A stretch of 64,000 bases of DNA from Synaphobranchus kaupii (lineage: Eukaryota > Chordata > Actinopteri > Anguilliformes > Synaphobranchidae), in contig CM056379.1 of the NCBI GenBank assembly GCA_029718625.1, positions 60,539,626 to 60,603,625 on the forward strand, read 5' to 3'. Of this stretch, positions 22,773 to 33,755 are shown piece after piece. The notes beneath the pieces are model-generated. The model saw nothing but the letters and a program-made list of their open reading frames with translations. It searched no databases and was not told where the DNA came from. The position numbers and the translations under genes are program-made. The number at the start of each line of letters is the position of its first letter. Within the stretch, counting starts at the first letter, position 1.

Positions 22773-24239
22773 ATGCATGTAATTATTACACAATTATTGC
22801 ACAATTGTATACTCTGATACTGATACTGTGAAACAATGTTACAGAGCAAAATTACAGGGAAAACATGCCAACCCTGCCCACTGGTGTTACTGGCGCCTCC
22901 CTAATTGAGCTGTGAGGACTGTAAAGTCACCAGGCTGTAACATGCTTGAATCAGCAATAGCACTATGATACAGGAGATAGGCACAGGAGGGAGAAAGGAA
23001 CACTTTGCCATAACTCATGACAGAAAACAACCAGAGCTGGACAGAGGTAACGTAGGGTCTATTTTAGAAGCTGACCGGGCACCAGCATTCAGTGTGATGC
23101 GTGCTAGCCAATGGTAATGCAAACGATTGTGCTGCTCCTGGTAGGTCAGCTCATGTTAGGCTGGCTCCAGAGAGAGAGAGAGCTCTGCCGTAAAAAAAAA
23201 AAGAGGATTAGAGTCCTGCACATTCCCAGCCCTGGTTCTGTGAAGTCTGTCTCTGCTCCACAGACGTACAAGCAGGATGATTAGGAGCACAGCGTCTGCT
23301 AGCGAGACCCGCGGCTCACTGAAATGTAGAAGGGAAAGTAAAGGCAGCACAAAATGGCAAAGGAGAGCCCTGTATTCTTTAGCACCTACAGCTGAGCAAT
23401 GTACACACATTTCACCCACAATGCACCTGTTTTTTTTATATGCATGTGGCCTGCTTCCAGCCCCGAATGGCTTTATCAATGTTTTCTCACTGGCAGGGAC
23501 CTGGAGCAGGGTTGAATTCTGAAATATCCTACGAGACACAGGTTAAATATCTCCTCTGCCTCTGAGGCTCATGCCACTCAGTCTGATTAATATTTATGGA
23601 AATGGAAGTGGAGAAGTAGGTAAGTGAACTCAACAGGCTCTTGAAAATCAAGTATGCAGACACGGAACACATTTTTGAGAGAATTAAAAGAGATTCGCTG
23701 ACACCAACTAGACGGCAGGGTTTCCCAGTTTAGAACCTGTGCCAGCAGACATTCTGAAGAAACTGAAAGGGGCTTTAATTATGGTGTTCCAGAGGGTCAC
23801 CAAAATCTGAAGGTAAAGTATTGGGTTTTTTTGGAAAATAGTTTTGAAACCACAGCTTTCGCGCAGCTCTTCCCAGACAAAAGCATGGCCAATACCGCCC
23901 AGAATCAATTCAATATCTTCAGCCAAGAAATCCCAAAAGGACAAGAGCAACTGCCCAGTGATTCTCCAGTCAACACTTTGCTGTAACATTGTTGGATATA
24001 CAGTATGTGGTTAGAATGTTGTAAGAACAGGACTGAGAATGCTGCTCCTGGCTTTTTTGTCGCCGTCAGCTGTTTCAGCACCAGGGACAGCGGCAGCCCT
24101 ATATACAGTACAGGCATGTTATCCATTACTGCCAGCATAGTAATGGACAACATGAAACATTTTTCAGTGAAATTGGCTAAATTGTCACTGATTTTGCATT
24201 TACTCATGGAATTGAAAAGTCAGCAAGTATTTTGCCCTT

Positions 24240-24536
24240 TAAAAAATGTGTTGTTCCTGATCCGTGTCAAAGGCTCTCGCTCGTCCCGACTGCGGAGTTT
24301 TTCCACCTTAGCTCCTCAGTGGTGGAATGAACTTCCCATTCCCCTACGTTCTACTCCAACCCTGCCTGCATTCCGTCGAGGCCTGAAGACACACCTCTTC
24401 AGACTCCACCTTGACTGATATCCTAACCTAGGAATATCAGTTCCCTGTGTTTACTAGTTCCCTGTGTCTCTGTATGCACTTACTGTACGTCGCTTTGGAT
24501 AAAAGCGTCTGCTAAATGAATGTAATGTAATGTAAA
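24240..24536 (+). pseudogene. L2-type LINE 3' fragment
   Basis: The plus-strand frame reads KGSRSSRLRSFSTLAPQWW then NELPIPLRSTPTLPAFRRG and LKTHLFRLHLD, the C-terminal end of an L2-like ORF2. The 3' UTR ends with TCGCTTTGGATAAAAGCGTC, TGCTAAATGAATG and a TGTAATGTAA repeat tail, typical of this family. It is strongly 5' truncated. Confidence 0.85.
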
Positions 24537-27046
24537 GAGAAGTACTCATAATTGTGTTTCTTTAGTGATTAGCTTACAGTGGCAGTTTGTCTATTTTTTG
24601 TTTTCCAAAACCAAAACTGTTTTAAGGCATGTGCTTTTTCTGGCTGTGTAACTCATTGTGTTGGCTTCTTTGTATTGGCTTTGGATCTTTCTAATGTAGT
24701 TGGCAGCCTTAATGTGCTAAGCTAAGGGTGACTGGTATCAGCCCAAGTGATGCTAGTTGCTCTAATTAAGCCTGCTATAAAGGCACAGTTGGCTAACTTT
24801 GTGAGCCAAAGAAATAACTCATTCTCCCAGCCTCTGCCAGAGGAAGCTGTTTGGGTGTATCCAGTATTGGGATATGTTCAATTTTGTCCTTTGTTTTGTT
24901 TTTTTGTCATTTCCTGGTTTGTTTTGACCCCAGAAGGGGGTGAGTTGTTACACATTTTGTTTTAGTTCTATTACTAAGAGTCTGAATGCATAAGAATGAT
25001 AATATGTTTTATTGAGTGACTTGTATCAGCTTAAAAACTGTTGATGATGTTTATCAAATTAGAATGCTAATGTGAAAGGTACGGTTTGACTTCAAATAGA
25101 AGGGATTTGTCCTTTTCTGACAGTGCTAGCAGTCTTTTTCAAAGGCAAAAAAGGCTAAGGATACTAATTCTTACTTTTTTAAATGAATTGAATGTGTTCA
25201 GATATACGTTTTCATCTAAACGCATTGGTAAAAATGGGCAGGTACAAAATACAACAAGGCTGCTTTTCAAATGACTGTGGTGTTCAGTTTCATATCAGGT
25301 CAGTTTAAGAAGGTTCACTCAAACCTATTGGTTCTATATTCCTTACAAGTGCTCAGATGTTCATCATCATCATCATCCTGTTGGATCTGATATTGGTTTA
25401 TTTCCAGCTTTTAAGAGTCATTTTAATCATTTATACACCATGTCTACAAAGTACCCTAAGTATACATGTCCCATAAATAGGTTATTCTTTCTTTGCATAT
25501 TTTTTCTGGTAGCTGCCTAGTTCACCTGTTATAGTCCACTTTGCAATGTTTTCCCCCATTAGAGTACATCATCAGGAAAAAATTACACTTGGCTCACAGA
25601 ACTTTGTTTATTATTCATTATGAATTTAATGTAGCCTACACTTTACTGTTTCAGGCAGTTACTTGTAGTAACAATAAGCTTTTAAGCACAAATTTATGGG
25701 CAAATTGTTATGCGTGTCACAGCTGCCCTCTTTGTATTACAACAGACCCCAACCTCCATGCTTCGCTACTGATAAGTACTGATAACTACTACAGACAACA
25801 ACTTTGACAGTCAATGCTAACGTCCAGAGATAAGAGATTCAAAATTAAATAGATACATTATGATTAATTCACAACTAAACACAAGACAGTATCTGAAAAA
25901 CATCACTAACGTCAAACCAAAAAAAAACTGCCCCTAAATTCAGCAGTGAGGTGGTGCGTACAGGGGTATGCATAATGATTGGCAGTACTGTAGTTTGTTT
26001 CTTATGGGGCGAAAACAGCATGTAACAACTGAAACACCTTTTCCCAACTACCCCAAAACTGGATGTACCATGTCACAGTTAGCAAGGACAATACTGTCTC
26101 TACTAGCATTACTTACACAAGAATTTTGTTCAAGACAGACAATCTAGATGGCGACAACTACGCTCTTAAATGAGATAATGAATTTGCAAAAGCAGCAAGT
26201 GATTACCACACACAGGCAGCAGCTATTTGTTATTACTCATTACAAAGGATGAGGTAGATAACAAGCAACACACCTCCCTGTAATTAGGAGCCGTCAGTGT
26301 ATACTGTAGGTACACTGCACAACTTAGTTGGTAAGCAAGCCAACATCTGTACCAGCCTGTAAGGTGCAATGGAGGTGATCGACAGAAGGTTCACTCAAGC
26401 CTCTTGGTTCTGTATCAGCTGTATGTCTGGGGTGAGGCTAGGTCCTAGTACTACCAAGAAAAAACATTCCCCAGCGCAGCAAAGTGAACCTAGTCCTGTA
26501 GGAAATGCTGAACAGATCTCATGACTCACTATGGTCATTTAAATATCCCATGGCACTTGTAATCATCTACTATCTAATTATCCCACAGTTTAATTGTCAA
26601 AATAAATCCTGCCCTCTCCACTCCAGCTGATGTATGGTGAGCAGAAAATAAGCTCTGTGCATCACCATTGTGGGTTACTGCAGACTGCTGTTACCTACAC
26701 CCGGCTATAAAGCAATTTGATATCATTGACTTTAAATACATTACTCGTTCCTATTAACGTGAGCTATCATTGATCATGGTGTGAATGAGAGAATAATGAG
26801 ATCAACTTGCTTGTAAACAAGGCTACAATTATCAATATTTTGTGTTATGATGATTAAGATGCGCCCACATCATTTCGTCCAGGTGTTCTGGGGAAAAGGC
26901 CAGGAAATAACTGCTAAAGGCCCATTATCAGCACCAATGCAAAGCTTCACATGCATCACTCAGATTGTGGCCCTGATACATTATCAGACACAGTCGCAGA
27001 TGCATTTGACAGACACACACAAGACACCAACACTTACAGCACTGAC

Positions 27047-27073
27047 CTTAAAGCTCCAGTAGTTTGGCTGTTG
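27047..27073 (-). CDS. srcin1: srcin1 microexon (27 nt, or 21 nt with the alternative acceptor)
   Basis: On the minus strand a long CT-rich tract (27156-27079) leads to CCCCAG|CAACAG|CC..., followed by codons for QQPNYWSFK and the donor TTTAAG|GTCAGT. The PNYWSFK motif occurs at the same place in mammalian SRCIN1 and KIAA1217 (from memory of those proteins), between the HLK...REQ block and the exon beginning SRSPRH or similar. Both boundaries are phase 0, so inclusion or skipping keeps the frame. The exon at 33755-33448 ends in phase 0 (HEQ|) and the next (6773) starts in phase 0, which agrees. The two AGs six bases apart could give 27-nt or 21-nt forms. The short length and the strong polypyrimidine tract fit a regulated, probably neural, microexon. 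Confidence 0.88.
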
Positions 27074-27078
27074 CTGGG

Positions 27079-27156
27079 GAGAGGTAGAGAGAGGTAGAGA
27101 GAGGGAGAGAGAGAAAGAGAGAGAAAGAGAGAGGGAGAGAGAGAAAGAGAGAGAGA
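27079..27156. repeat. GA-rich (CT-rich in sense) tract upstream of the microexon
   Basis: Imperfect GA repeats on the plus strand are CT-rich on the srcin1 sense strand and end directly at the microexon acceptor. They serve as an extended polypyrimidine tract of nearly 80 nt. Confidence 0.9.
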
Positions 27157-29310
27157 TTGTTAATTGCTTTGGCAGTATTGTTAAATGCAGTCATGCCAAT
27201 AAAGCGGTATTCAAAAGAGTTGAGTCAAATTGAGAAAAAGGCAAAGGACTAAGAATTTGACATTGATTATGTTGGGCAACCGTCTTCACTGACATCCCAG
27301 ATTCAGGGAGAGAGAGAGAGAGAGAGCAAGATAAACAGTAGATGCAGTGCCTACAATGTACGCCCTGACCTACAACCCCATCCAACAAAACCCACTGAGC
27401 CGAGTCAGCCGACGACCAGGGAGTGAGCAAACAGGCAATGCTGACGGACTGAGGGAGTTACTCTGGTCCAGAAGAAGAAGAGACAGAAATTTGATACAAT
27501 TTTCCATCAATCACAGAGAACAGAGAGAAAACATTAAGTGATAATCATGCTAATGAGAGACATTACACTTTATTGACATGTTTAACTCTTTCTCTTATAG
27601 GGGGGCTTGCTTGCAATATTTACGGTGCTGACATCCTCACCAAATACACCATCCCACTCCCCTCCCTAATTCCGGCACAGTCCACCGGCAATGATTTATA
27701 ATGAGAAGATGGAAACTGATTTCTACGGCACAGTGTCGGAAATGTTGGCTGTCTTCAGTCTCCCAGCCACTAAAAACACTCCCCCTGACAGAAACGCACA
27801 CATTAGAACATACCTACAGCCGTATATGAGACACGGGCAAAGTCTTCCCTGATATAAAATGTGCCGGGTAATAAACCTATGCCTCTATATGAGGGGAAGA
27901 ACTTGTGCTGTAATAAAATATAAATGAACACGGGGTACCATCTGAATACATGTGCTGCCAAAGGAGCCGGCCTGCAATCGTGTTCATTTTTTATCTAGCA
28001 TGCAGAGAAATCATGGATACAGTGAGGGGTAGTTACTAGGGCAATAGAACATTGTAGACGTTTGTCTCATTGAGTGTAGTCCTCCTTGCTTTATGTCCAC
28101 TTCAATACATGCAGAAACACAAGCAAATAAAAGCACACGGTAAAAACTGTTTCTTGACTGGGATTTAAGGCCCTCTCCATTCTTTTTGATTTGCCATCTG
28201 AGTTTATTGACAATAGGACTGAATCAACATTCAGAGTTAATAAACTGCATAAAATTAACCCCAGATAAATTCCAGCGTTGGTAACTGGTGTATAACACAT
28301 TGAATAAATATATTCAATAATAGTTTTTAAATTTTATTTTTTAATGCACACTGTAATTTTATCGCATTAAAATTTCATGTCAGTAGACTTGGATGGGTGT
28401 TCTGAATTCCAAATAGTAGCGTTGTTATGCTTTTGATTGAGATTCATTACTCCATGGGCCTTACTGCATAACTACTATATAATATTTACAAGAGACCCTG
28501 AGGTAAATCAGCATGGATAAGGATGTGGAGTGCTGAAAACTGGAACAGTAAACAAATGATTCTGTTTTTTCACCAAAGCAAATATCCCCCAGTAATTACT
28601 GTGTGGAGGTTTCAAGGAGGAACCCAGCCCAATCGGCAAATCTGCAACCCAAATATTACCTCATTTATCTTCTCCATACAGATCTCCATACTCCACATTT
28701 GCCCTCATACCTTCAATACATTCCTCAGGTGTAAAAATGAGCGGGCCTCATTTGACACCATATTAAATGACCATGTTCGCAACTAGTGCACTAGTGTTGA
28801 TGTACTCACCAACAACACCAGCAAACCCAGATACTGGTCAAAAGAATGTGAGAGATACCGAGAGATGCAAAAAATAAAGCCGTACATCCACATATTTTTC
28901 CATACTAGGTATACAACCTCAAAGGCATTCTTCTGCACTGCTCCTGAAGTCCAAAAATGCTGATAAACACAGTAATGCAATTACACCTATTCAAAATATC
29001 TTTTAAAAGATGTTAATGAATCTACTCCCACTGGCCCTCTAAACACACTGTTTGAAACACAAGGATTACAGTAATAGCCTTAGTGGGATTATGTACTTTG
29101 CCATGATGGCCCCTATTAGTTGCACTGGATATGACCATTTGCCAAATATAAACTACTACTACTAATTATTATTATCATTATCATTATTATTATTATTATA
29201 AGAAGAAGAGGAAGAAGAATAAAAAGGAAGAGAAGAAGAAGAAAAAAACATGAACTCCTTAAAGAACCTTTGCCACTGATTATCTTTACCAAGTGTAATG
29301 TAACCTTGGT

Positions 29311-30006
29311 AGAACGTTGGGTTGTGTAGTTACCTGGCCATGATATGAGTCCAAATGGTGGTGAAATATGTTCATTAGTTGCTCTATGCTCTCCTGGGGT
29401 GATAATCCAGAATAGGGTATGCGCTTAGGGCCGCTCTCCATTCACTTCTATAGGGCAGCTAAAACAGTCTCAAAATGACACTTCTGGCACATATACGAAA
29501 GCGAACGAAGCGGATTCCGTCAATACAAACAATAGCCAGTCCTCTTACGTATTTTTTTGTGTAATTAAAATTTGTTATAAAAGTACTATTTTCTATGTTG
29601 TCAGCAAGCTACCAGAAAAGACTAGGTTGGTTTGTTTACTACGAGAAATGCTTGCTTCCATGGAAATGTGGCCCAATGAGTGCTTTCTGGCGCAAGAACA
29701 TACCTACCGGATCTACATTTCAAATAAAATACGAAAAAGCCAGGAAAGGGCCATTTAATTTTCCAAAGAAAATACGTACAAGGACTGGTTATTGTTTGTA
29801 CTGACAGAATCTGCTTCGTTCGCTTTCGTATAAATGCTAGAAGTGTCATTTTGAGACCGTTTTAGCTGCCCTATAGAAGTGAATGGAGAGCGACAAATAT
29901 CCTATTCTGGATTATCACCCCAGGGGAGCACAGAGCAACTAATGAACATATTTTGCCACCATTTGGACTCATATAATGGCCAGGTAACTACAAAACCCCA
30001 AAGTTC
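29311..30006. mobile_element. Foldback element with inverted arms of more than 200 bp
   Basis: The left arm (GAACGTTGGG, then TGTAGTTACCTGGCC, then GGATTATCA-type blocks inverted) is mirrored by the right arm, which ends CCAGGTAACTACA then CCCCAAAGTTC. Inner landmarks such as CTATAGGGCAGCTAAAAC and GAAAGCGAACGAAGC are mirrored across a centre near 29660. No transposase frame is seen. The family is not identified. Confidence 0.75.
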
Positions 30007-30379
30007 AGTTGTGCTTTAATAGTGAGTCCAATAGATTCCTGAGTGAGTCCAATACATTATTTTGTTTCTTATTAATTTAGATGAAGGTTTAGGACCAAAA
30101 TGTCACCATCAATAAAATTTTAGATTTGGCAAGAGATGGGGCACAAGAAAACTTATTTATAATGCTAATAATTATTTTATCTCTCTAAGAACCCGTGCTA
30201 CAAAAACCTGACCCAGGGTTTCTCAAGTGTCAGGATTCTCACCAATCAAATACCTATTCCAGTCAGTCCATGAGCAACAAGGCAATTTATCGAACTAAAC
30301 AAAATGTAGCTATTCACTCTCCAGTGGAGAGACACAATCACACCTCTAATAACATCATCTCCTCCGCTATCAGGTTTTG

Positions 30380-30800
30380 ATGAAATCATGTTTTCCTCAG
30401 GAACCTGCAGGACGGAGCGGATTAATAACGGAAGGGAGGCCGAGTAAAGAAAAGCCACAAAGATGACAGACCAAGGCAGCAGTCGAGGCTCAGAGGAGCA
30501 GTCGCAGGGATGCGCTGCCCACGCAAACCGCTTAAATCCCGCGTGTGTGGGCCTGCGCAGTGACGGACCCGCCCAAACACACCCCGCGTCTGTCGCCACA
30601 TAGCGGTGAGAATATGGAAAAACATGGCAGGGAATCCGAGACGGGGGGAAGAGAAAGGATAGTAAGCGGAAAGGACCCAGCGGGCTCGGGTGACCCAGAT
30701 ACAGAGCCCTCAGTGTCCTGCAGGCTGGGCTGAGCGAATGTCTACCTGATCGCGTGTCATTCGGCCCGCCTTGGCCGCGCGGAGAAACGCTCACGTTACT
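30380..30800. promoter_or_regulatory. CpG-rich intronic block, possible regulatory element
   Basis: CpG dinucleotides are frequent compared with the flanks, with motifs such as TGCGCAGTGACGG and GGCCGCGCGGAG. A minus-strand open frame of 185 codons spans it but has no recognisable domain, so it is probably a GC artefact. Function is unproven. Confidence 0.3.
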
Positions 30801-31258
30801 CATGGCAGCCGGCGTCCTCGGCTACTCGCTGCCAGCCGTAATTGCGTGTTTGTACAGACGGACGCAGAGTAAACACAGTTGGTTCTGTTGCTACAGTCGC
30901 TTTCAGAGGTTTAATTGTGGCTGCAATGGTAATTACAGCACACAATCAGACTCTCTGTTGCATCGCAGATGTTGGCTTTCTTCGAAAGAACGACAAAGCA
31001 AGAGAATTAGCACTGTATGACGGCAGCATTTAGTCAAGTTAGCTCTTTGCCACCAATCCACATTTGCTAATATACTACTGAAAATGATTCATGCTTGCAA
31101 TAAATATGCATAATTGTTTTCACATTTGAAATAGCCATTAGATACTCAAATAGTTAACATCAGTAATACATATTTAAATATGTGTCTGCATGTTGCATTC
31201 ATCATGCATATTTGAACTGGAATTAACAGTGTGATTTTTTTTGTCCTGAAAATGTTTG

Positions 31259-31259
31259 A

Positions 31260-31307
<48 letters not shown>

Positions 31308-31397
31308 ATGCGTGCGTGCGTGCGTGCGTGTGTATACAGTGGGTGTATGTGTCTATGAGCAGGAGAGAGAGAGGGAAAGAGAGGGAGAGAGAGAGAA
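31259..31397. repeat. TG/TGCG microsatellite followed by GA repeats
   Basis: A TG run (from 31259) changes to CGTG/TGCG units to about 31330, followed by GA-rich sequence at 31361-31397. Confidence 0.9.
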
Positions 31398-31973
31398 ATT
31401 GGCACTGTGAGGGCATCACTCATTTGGGCAAGCTACCCCCATCTTTCATCTCCTGCTCCTTCCCTTCAAGGAAACCCACAGCTTGTGCCAGCTGACGCCC
31501 ACCGGCCATCAGTCAGTGTTACCTCCCAAATACACGTGAGTGTAGACTCCCCCTTTCCCATCGCTGCCCTCTGGCTCTTCACACAAAATAAGCCCCGCCT
31601 CCCTCACTGTCACTCCGCCTCCAGGGCTCCTCCAGTGGTGCAGGTGCACATTCACATAAGCGCACTGCATCCTGCATCCCACAGACCCTCTGCTCTGCCT
31701 CTCAGCACCGGCATGCAGTCCCCCCGCTTCCCAACAGGCCCCCCCAAAATCAGCTTTGCATTTCCCGCAGCATGCCACAATTCACCCAGAGCATCAGCTG
31801 TCGGCATCAGGCTCCTTGTACCTCCAGTGAATTAGGCTCACCCCAGCACGTATCAGCTTCCGAAACATGATCCGCCGTCAACTCCGGAGTGATATTCGAG
31901 CCCTCGGGTTGGCGGCCGAGCGCGGACCCCGCGCGCCGCTAGCGGGGAAAAGCGGAGCGGCGGGCTGCCTGAC

Positions 31974-32111
31974 CTGCATGCCAATCAGGCTCCTGTCCCC
32001 ACCCTCCTCCCGCAGCACCCAGACACCGCGAGCCCCGCCGCCGCCGCCACCGCCGCACCTGGCCCGGCACCTGCCCCGGCGTCGGCGAGAACCGGAGCCG
32101 CGACACCGCAC
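31974..32111 (-). other. Candidate alternative first coding exon of srcin1 (hypothesis)
   Basis: In a CpG-rich block (about 31860-32140), a minus-strand frame opens with ATG at 32111, runs through an Arg/Gly-rich stretch and ends SLIGMQ at the donor-like CATGCAG|GTCAGG (31974/31973). The donor would leave phase 0, matching the phase-0 microexon acceptor at 27073. A short ATGCAG start at 31979 would also be in frame. No homologous N-terminus is known to me and the composition alone could produce this, so it is a hypothesis only. Confidence 0.2.
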
Positions 32112-33447
32112 AGCACGGGCATGCGAACGCGAGGGTCACCCCTGCATGGGCTCACCTGAACGCCAGCTGCGCCTGGATTCCCCCGCCAGCTCTTCAGCTT
32201 CAAGCAAATCGGCTGTCAGTCAGGCGCAGCCGTTCGTCAGATTGCTCCGTCAGCCCCCCTCCCCCTCACTTGTCCTCTCTCTCTCTCTCAATCTATCACA
32301 GGCAGCAGTAAATATTTCTATAATTCATTAACACGCTGACTTATTAATGTCTTCATTGATTAATGAAGCGGATCATACCGTTGTTAATTAATTAGCAGGC
32401 AGGCTGGCTGGTTTGTCCACTCCTTGCCCCTCCCCCGCCACCTCTCCCCCTCTTTCTCTGCATTCTCTCACAGCTGATCGTCAACGCGGTATTTCTTGCC
32501 GTGGAAGCGGCTCCCTCGCTGCCGCGTTCCCGTCAATTCGGCTCTCTCCCCGTCTCCCTTGTGCCTCTGCCTTCTTTTCAGCTTCTCTCTGTTCCTCCTT
32601 CTATCCCTCCCTCTTTCCAGCCCAACATTTGCTATGTGATATCACCGATTTCCTTATAAGGGAGGAGTTGCTATGGCAACCGTGGACTCCACCTGTCTCT
32701 CGCCCGCCTTCTCTCTCTCCCTCTCTCTTTCTCACTCACTCTTGCTGCTCTCAGCTATTGTGAGCTGATGGTGGTTTCACCACAGTACACACGCAGTACA
32801 GGCAGCAGGGAGAAGAGAGAGAGGGTAGAGGAAAAGGGGGAGTGAAAAAATGAAGGGAGGGACAGTGCTGGGTAAGGACACGGTGAGGACGGTCAATGAC
32901 ACATTTCACACAGAGGAATGAAAGGATGGGAAGAGGAATGGATGTATGGGATGGATTGAGGAATTGTTTGCACCTTTTTCCTAACAGCAGAGTTTCTCAG
33001 GCAGAATTCTACAGTAGTATAGATCCTAAGTAGTTCTATACTAAGTACTAAGTAGTTATAGATACATACTATTACAAGTAATTATAATAATAATATGTAT
33101 AACATATATTGTTATATTACATTGGAAAGGCTATTGAAACTATCTGTAATATTTGCATATTTGTAGTGGTGCATCAAATGGTAAGCATTTGTTTAGATAT
33201 TCAAGAAAAATCATTTGCCTTTTCTTTTGGCATTGATTTTGTATAAAATAGCAGCATACTGCATTATTTTAAATATATTTCATTTACTGAAGTCTGTGAT
33301 GGATTACAAGGAAGAACGTTATTTGTGTCCCAAGGTCAAAGATGCTATAACCACCCCATTTAGAGCAAAGTGGCTGTAGTGTGTGTGTCTGTGCGTGCGT
33401 ACGTGTGTGTTTTGGTGGCAGGGTGGGTGGTGAGGTAATATATTCAC

Positions 33448-33755
33448 CTGCTCATGGGTGCGGTCAGGAGTCCCCCTCATACTGCCGTGGGACTGGGAGG
33501 GGGATGGAGGGTGCTGGGGTGGGTACTTGTTCTTCAGGTGGTCCATGAAGGCGTCCCGTTTGCGCTCCATGTCAGCCTTCTGCAGGTTGCTGAGGGCCTC
33601 CAGGCTCTGGGCGGCGATGACAGTGTGCCGACGCTCTGAGGTGTGCACCAGACCCACGTTAGAGAAGCGGCGCGTGCCGTTCCCCAGCGTGCGGTACTCC
33701 CGCGGGTACTCTGCGTCGTCCGTCGAGATCATGTGACCTCCACTGCGCTCGGGGT
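33448..33755 (-). CDS. srcin1: srcin1 (p140Cap) internal coding exon, N-terminal conserved block
   Basis: The acceptor CGCCTTCAG|ACCCCGAGC is at 33755 and the donor CATGAGCAG|GTGAATA at 33448. The exon is 308 nt, enters after one base of a codon and leaves at phase 0, with an open frame throughout. It encodes DPERSGGHMISTDDAEYPRE, then YRTLGNGTRRFSNVGLVHTS, ERRHTVIAAQSLEALSNLQK and ADMERKRDAFMDHLKNKYPP, ending THEQ. DDAEYPREYRTLG, RRFSNVGLVHTSERRHTVIA and AQSLEALSNLQKAD are diagnostic for SRCIN1. In mammals DPERS follows a short alternative N-terminus, so the start codon lies in an exon upstream (higher coordinate). Confidence 0.95.

Larger units (their letters stand above)
6774..27046 (-). 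other. srcin1 long intron, repeat-rich, no recognised exon
   Basis: About 20 kb lies between the microexon donor (TTTAAG|GTCAGT) and the acceptor at 6774. It holds the mobile elements and minisatellites listed separately: Tc1-like elements at 10.3-11.1 and 12.3-13.8 kb, small foldback elements, L2 LINE ends and two minisatellites. The rest (for example 6.9-7.9, 14.7-16.3 and 24.5-27 kb) looks like unique AT-rich intronic DNA. Because the phases on both sides are 0, I cannot exclude an additional unrecognised small exon. Confidence 0.7.
27074..33447 (-). other. srcin1 intron
   Basis: The intron runs from donor GAGCAG|GTGAATA (33447) to the microexon acceptor. It contains a GA repeat (27308-27328), ATT/GAA-rich sequence (29160-29250), a 0.7-kb foldback element, CpG-rich blocks at 30.4-30.8 and 31.9-32.1 kb and a TG/TGCG microsatellite. 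The overlapping open frames in the GC-rich parts match no family I know. Confidence 0.75.

Noticed and set aside
22490..22849. 119-codon minus-strand frame of Ser-Leu and Thr-His-Ser repeats
   Set aside because: It is a translation of the GA/GAGT microsatellite.
30246..30803. 185-codon minus-strand open frame
   Set aside because: It spans CpG-rich sequence with overlapping frames on both strands, has no recognisable domain and no clear splice context.
31407..32763. Several plus-strand frames of 116-154 codons
   Set aside because: They are Pro/Ser/Leu-rich products of C-rich low-complexity DNA, with no family match and on the antisense strand of srcin1.
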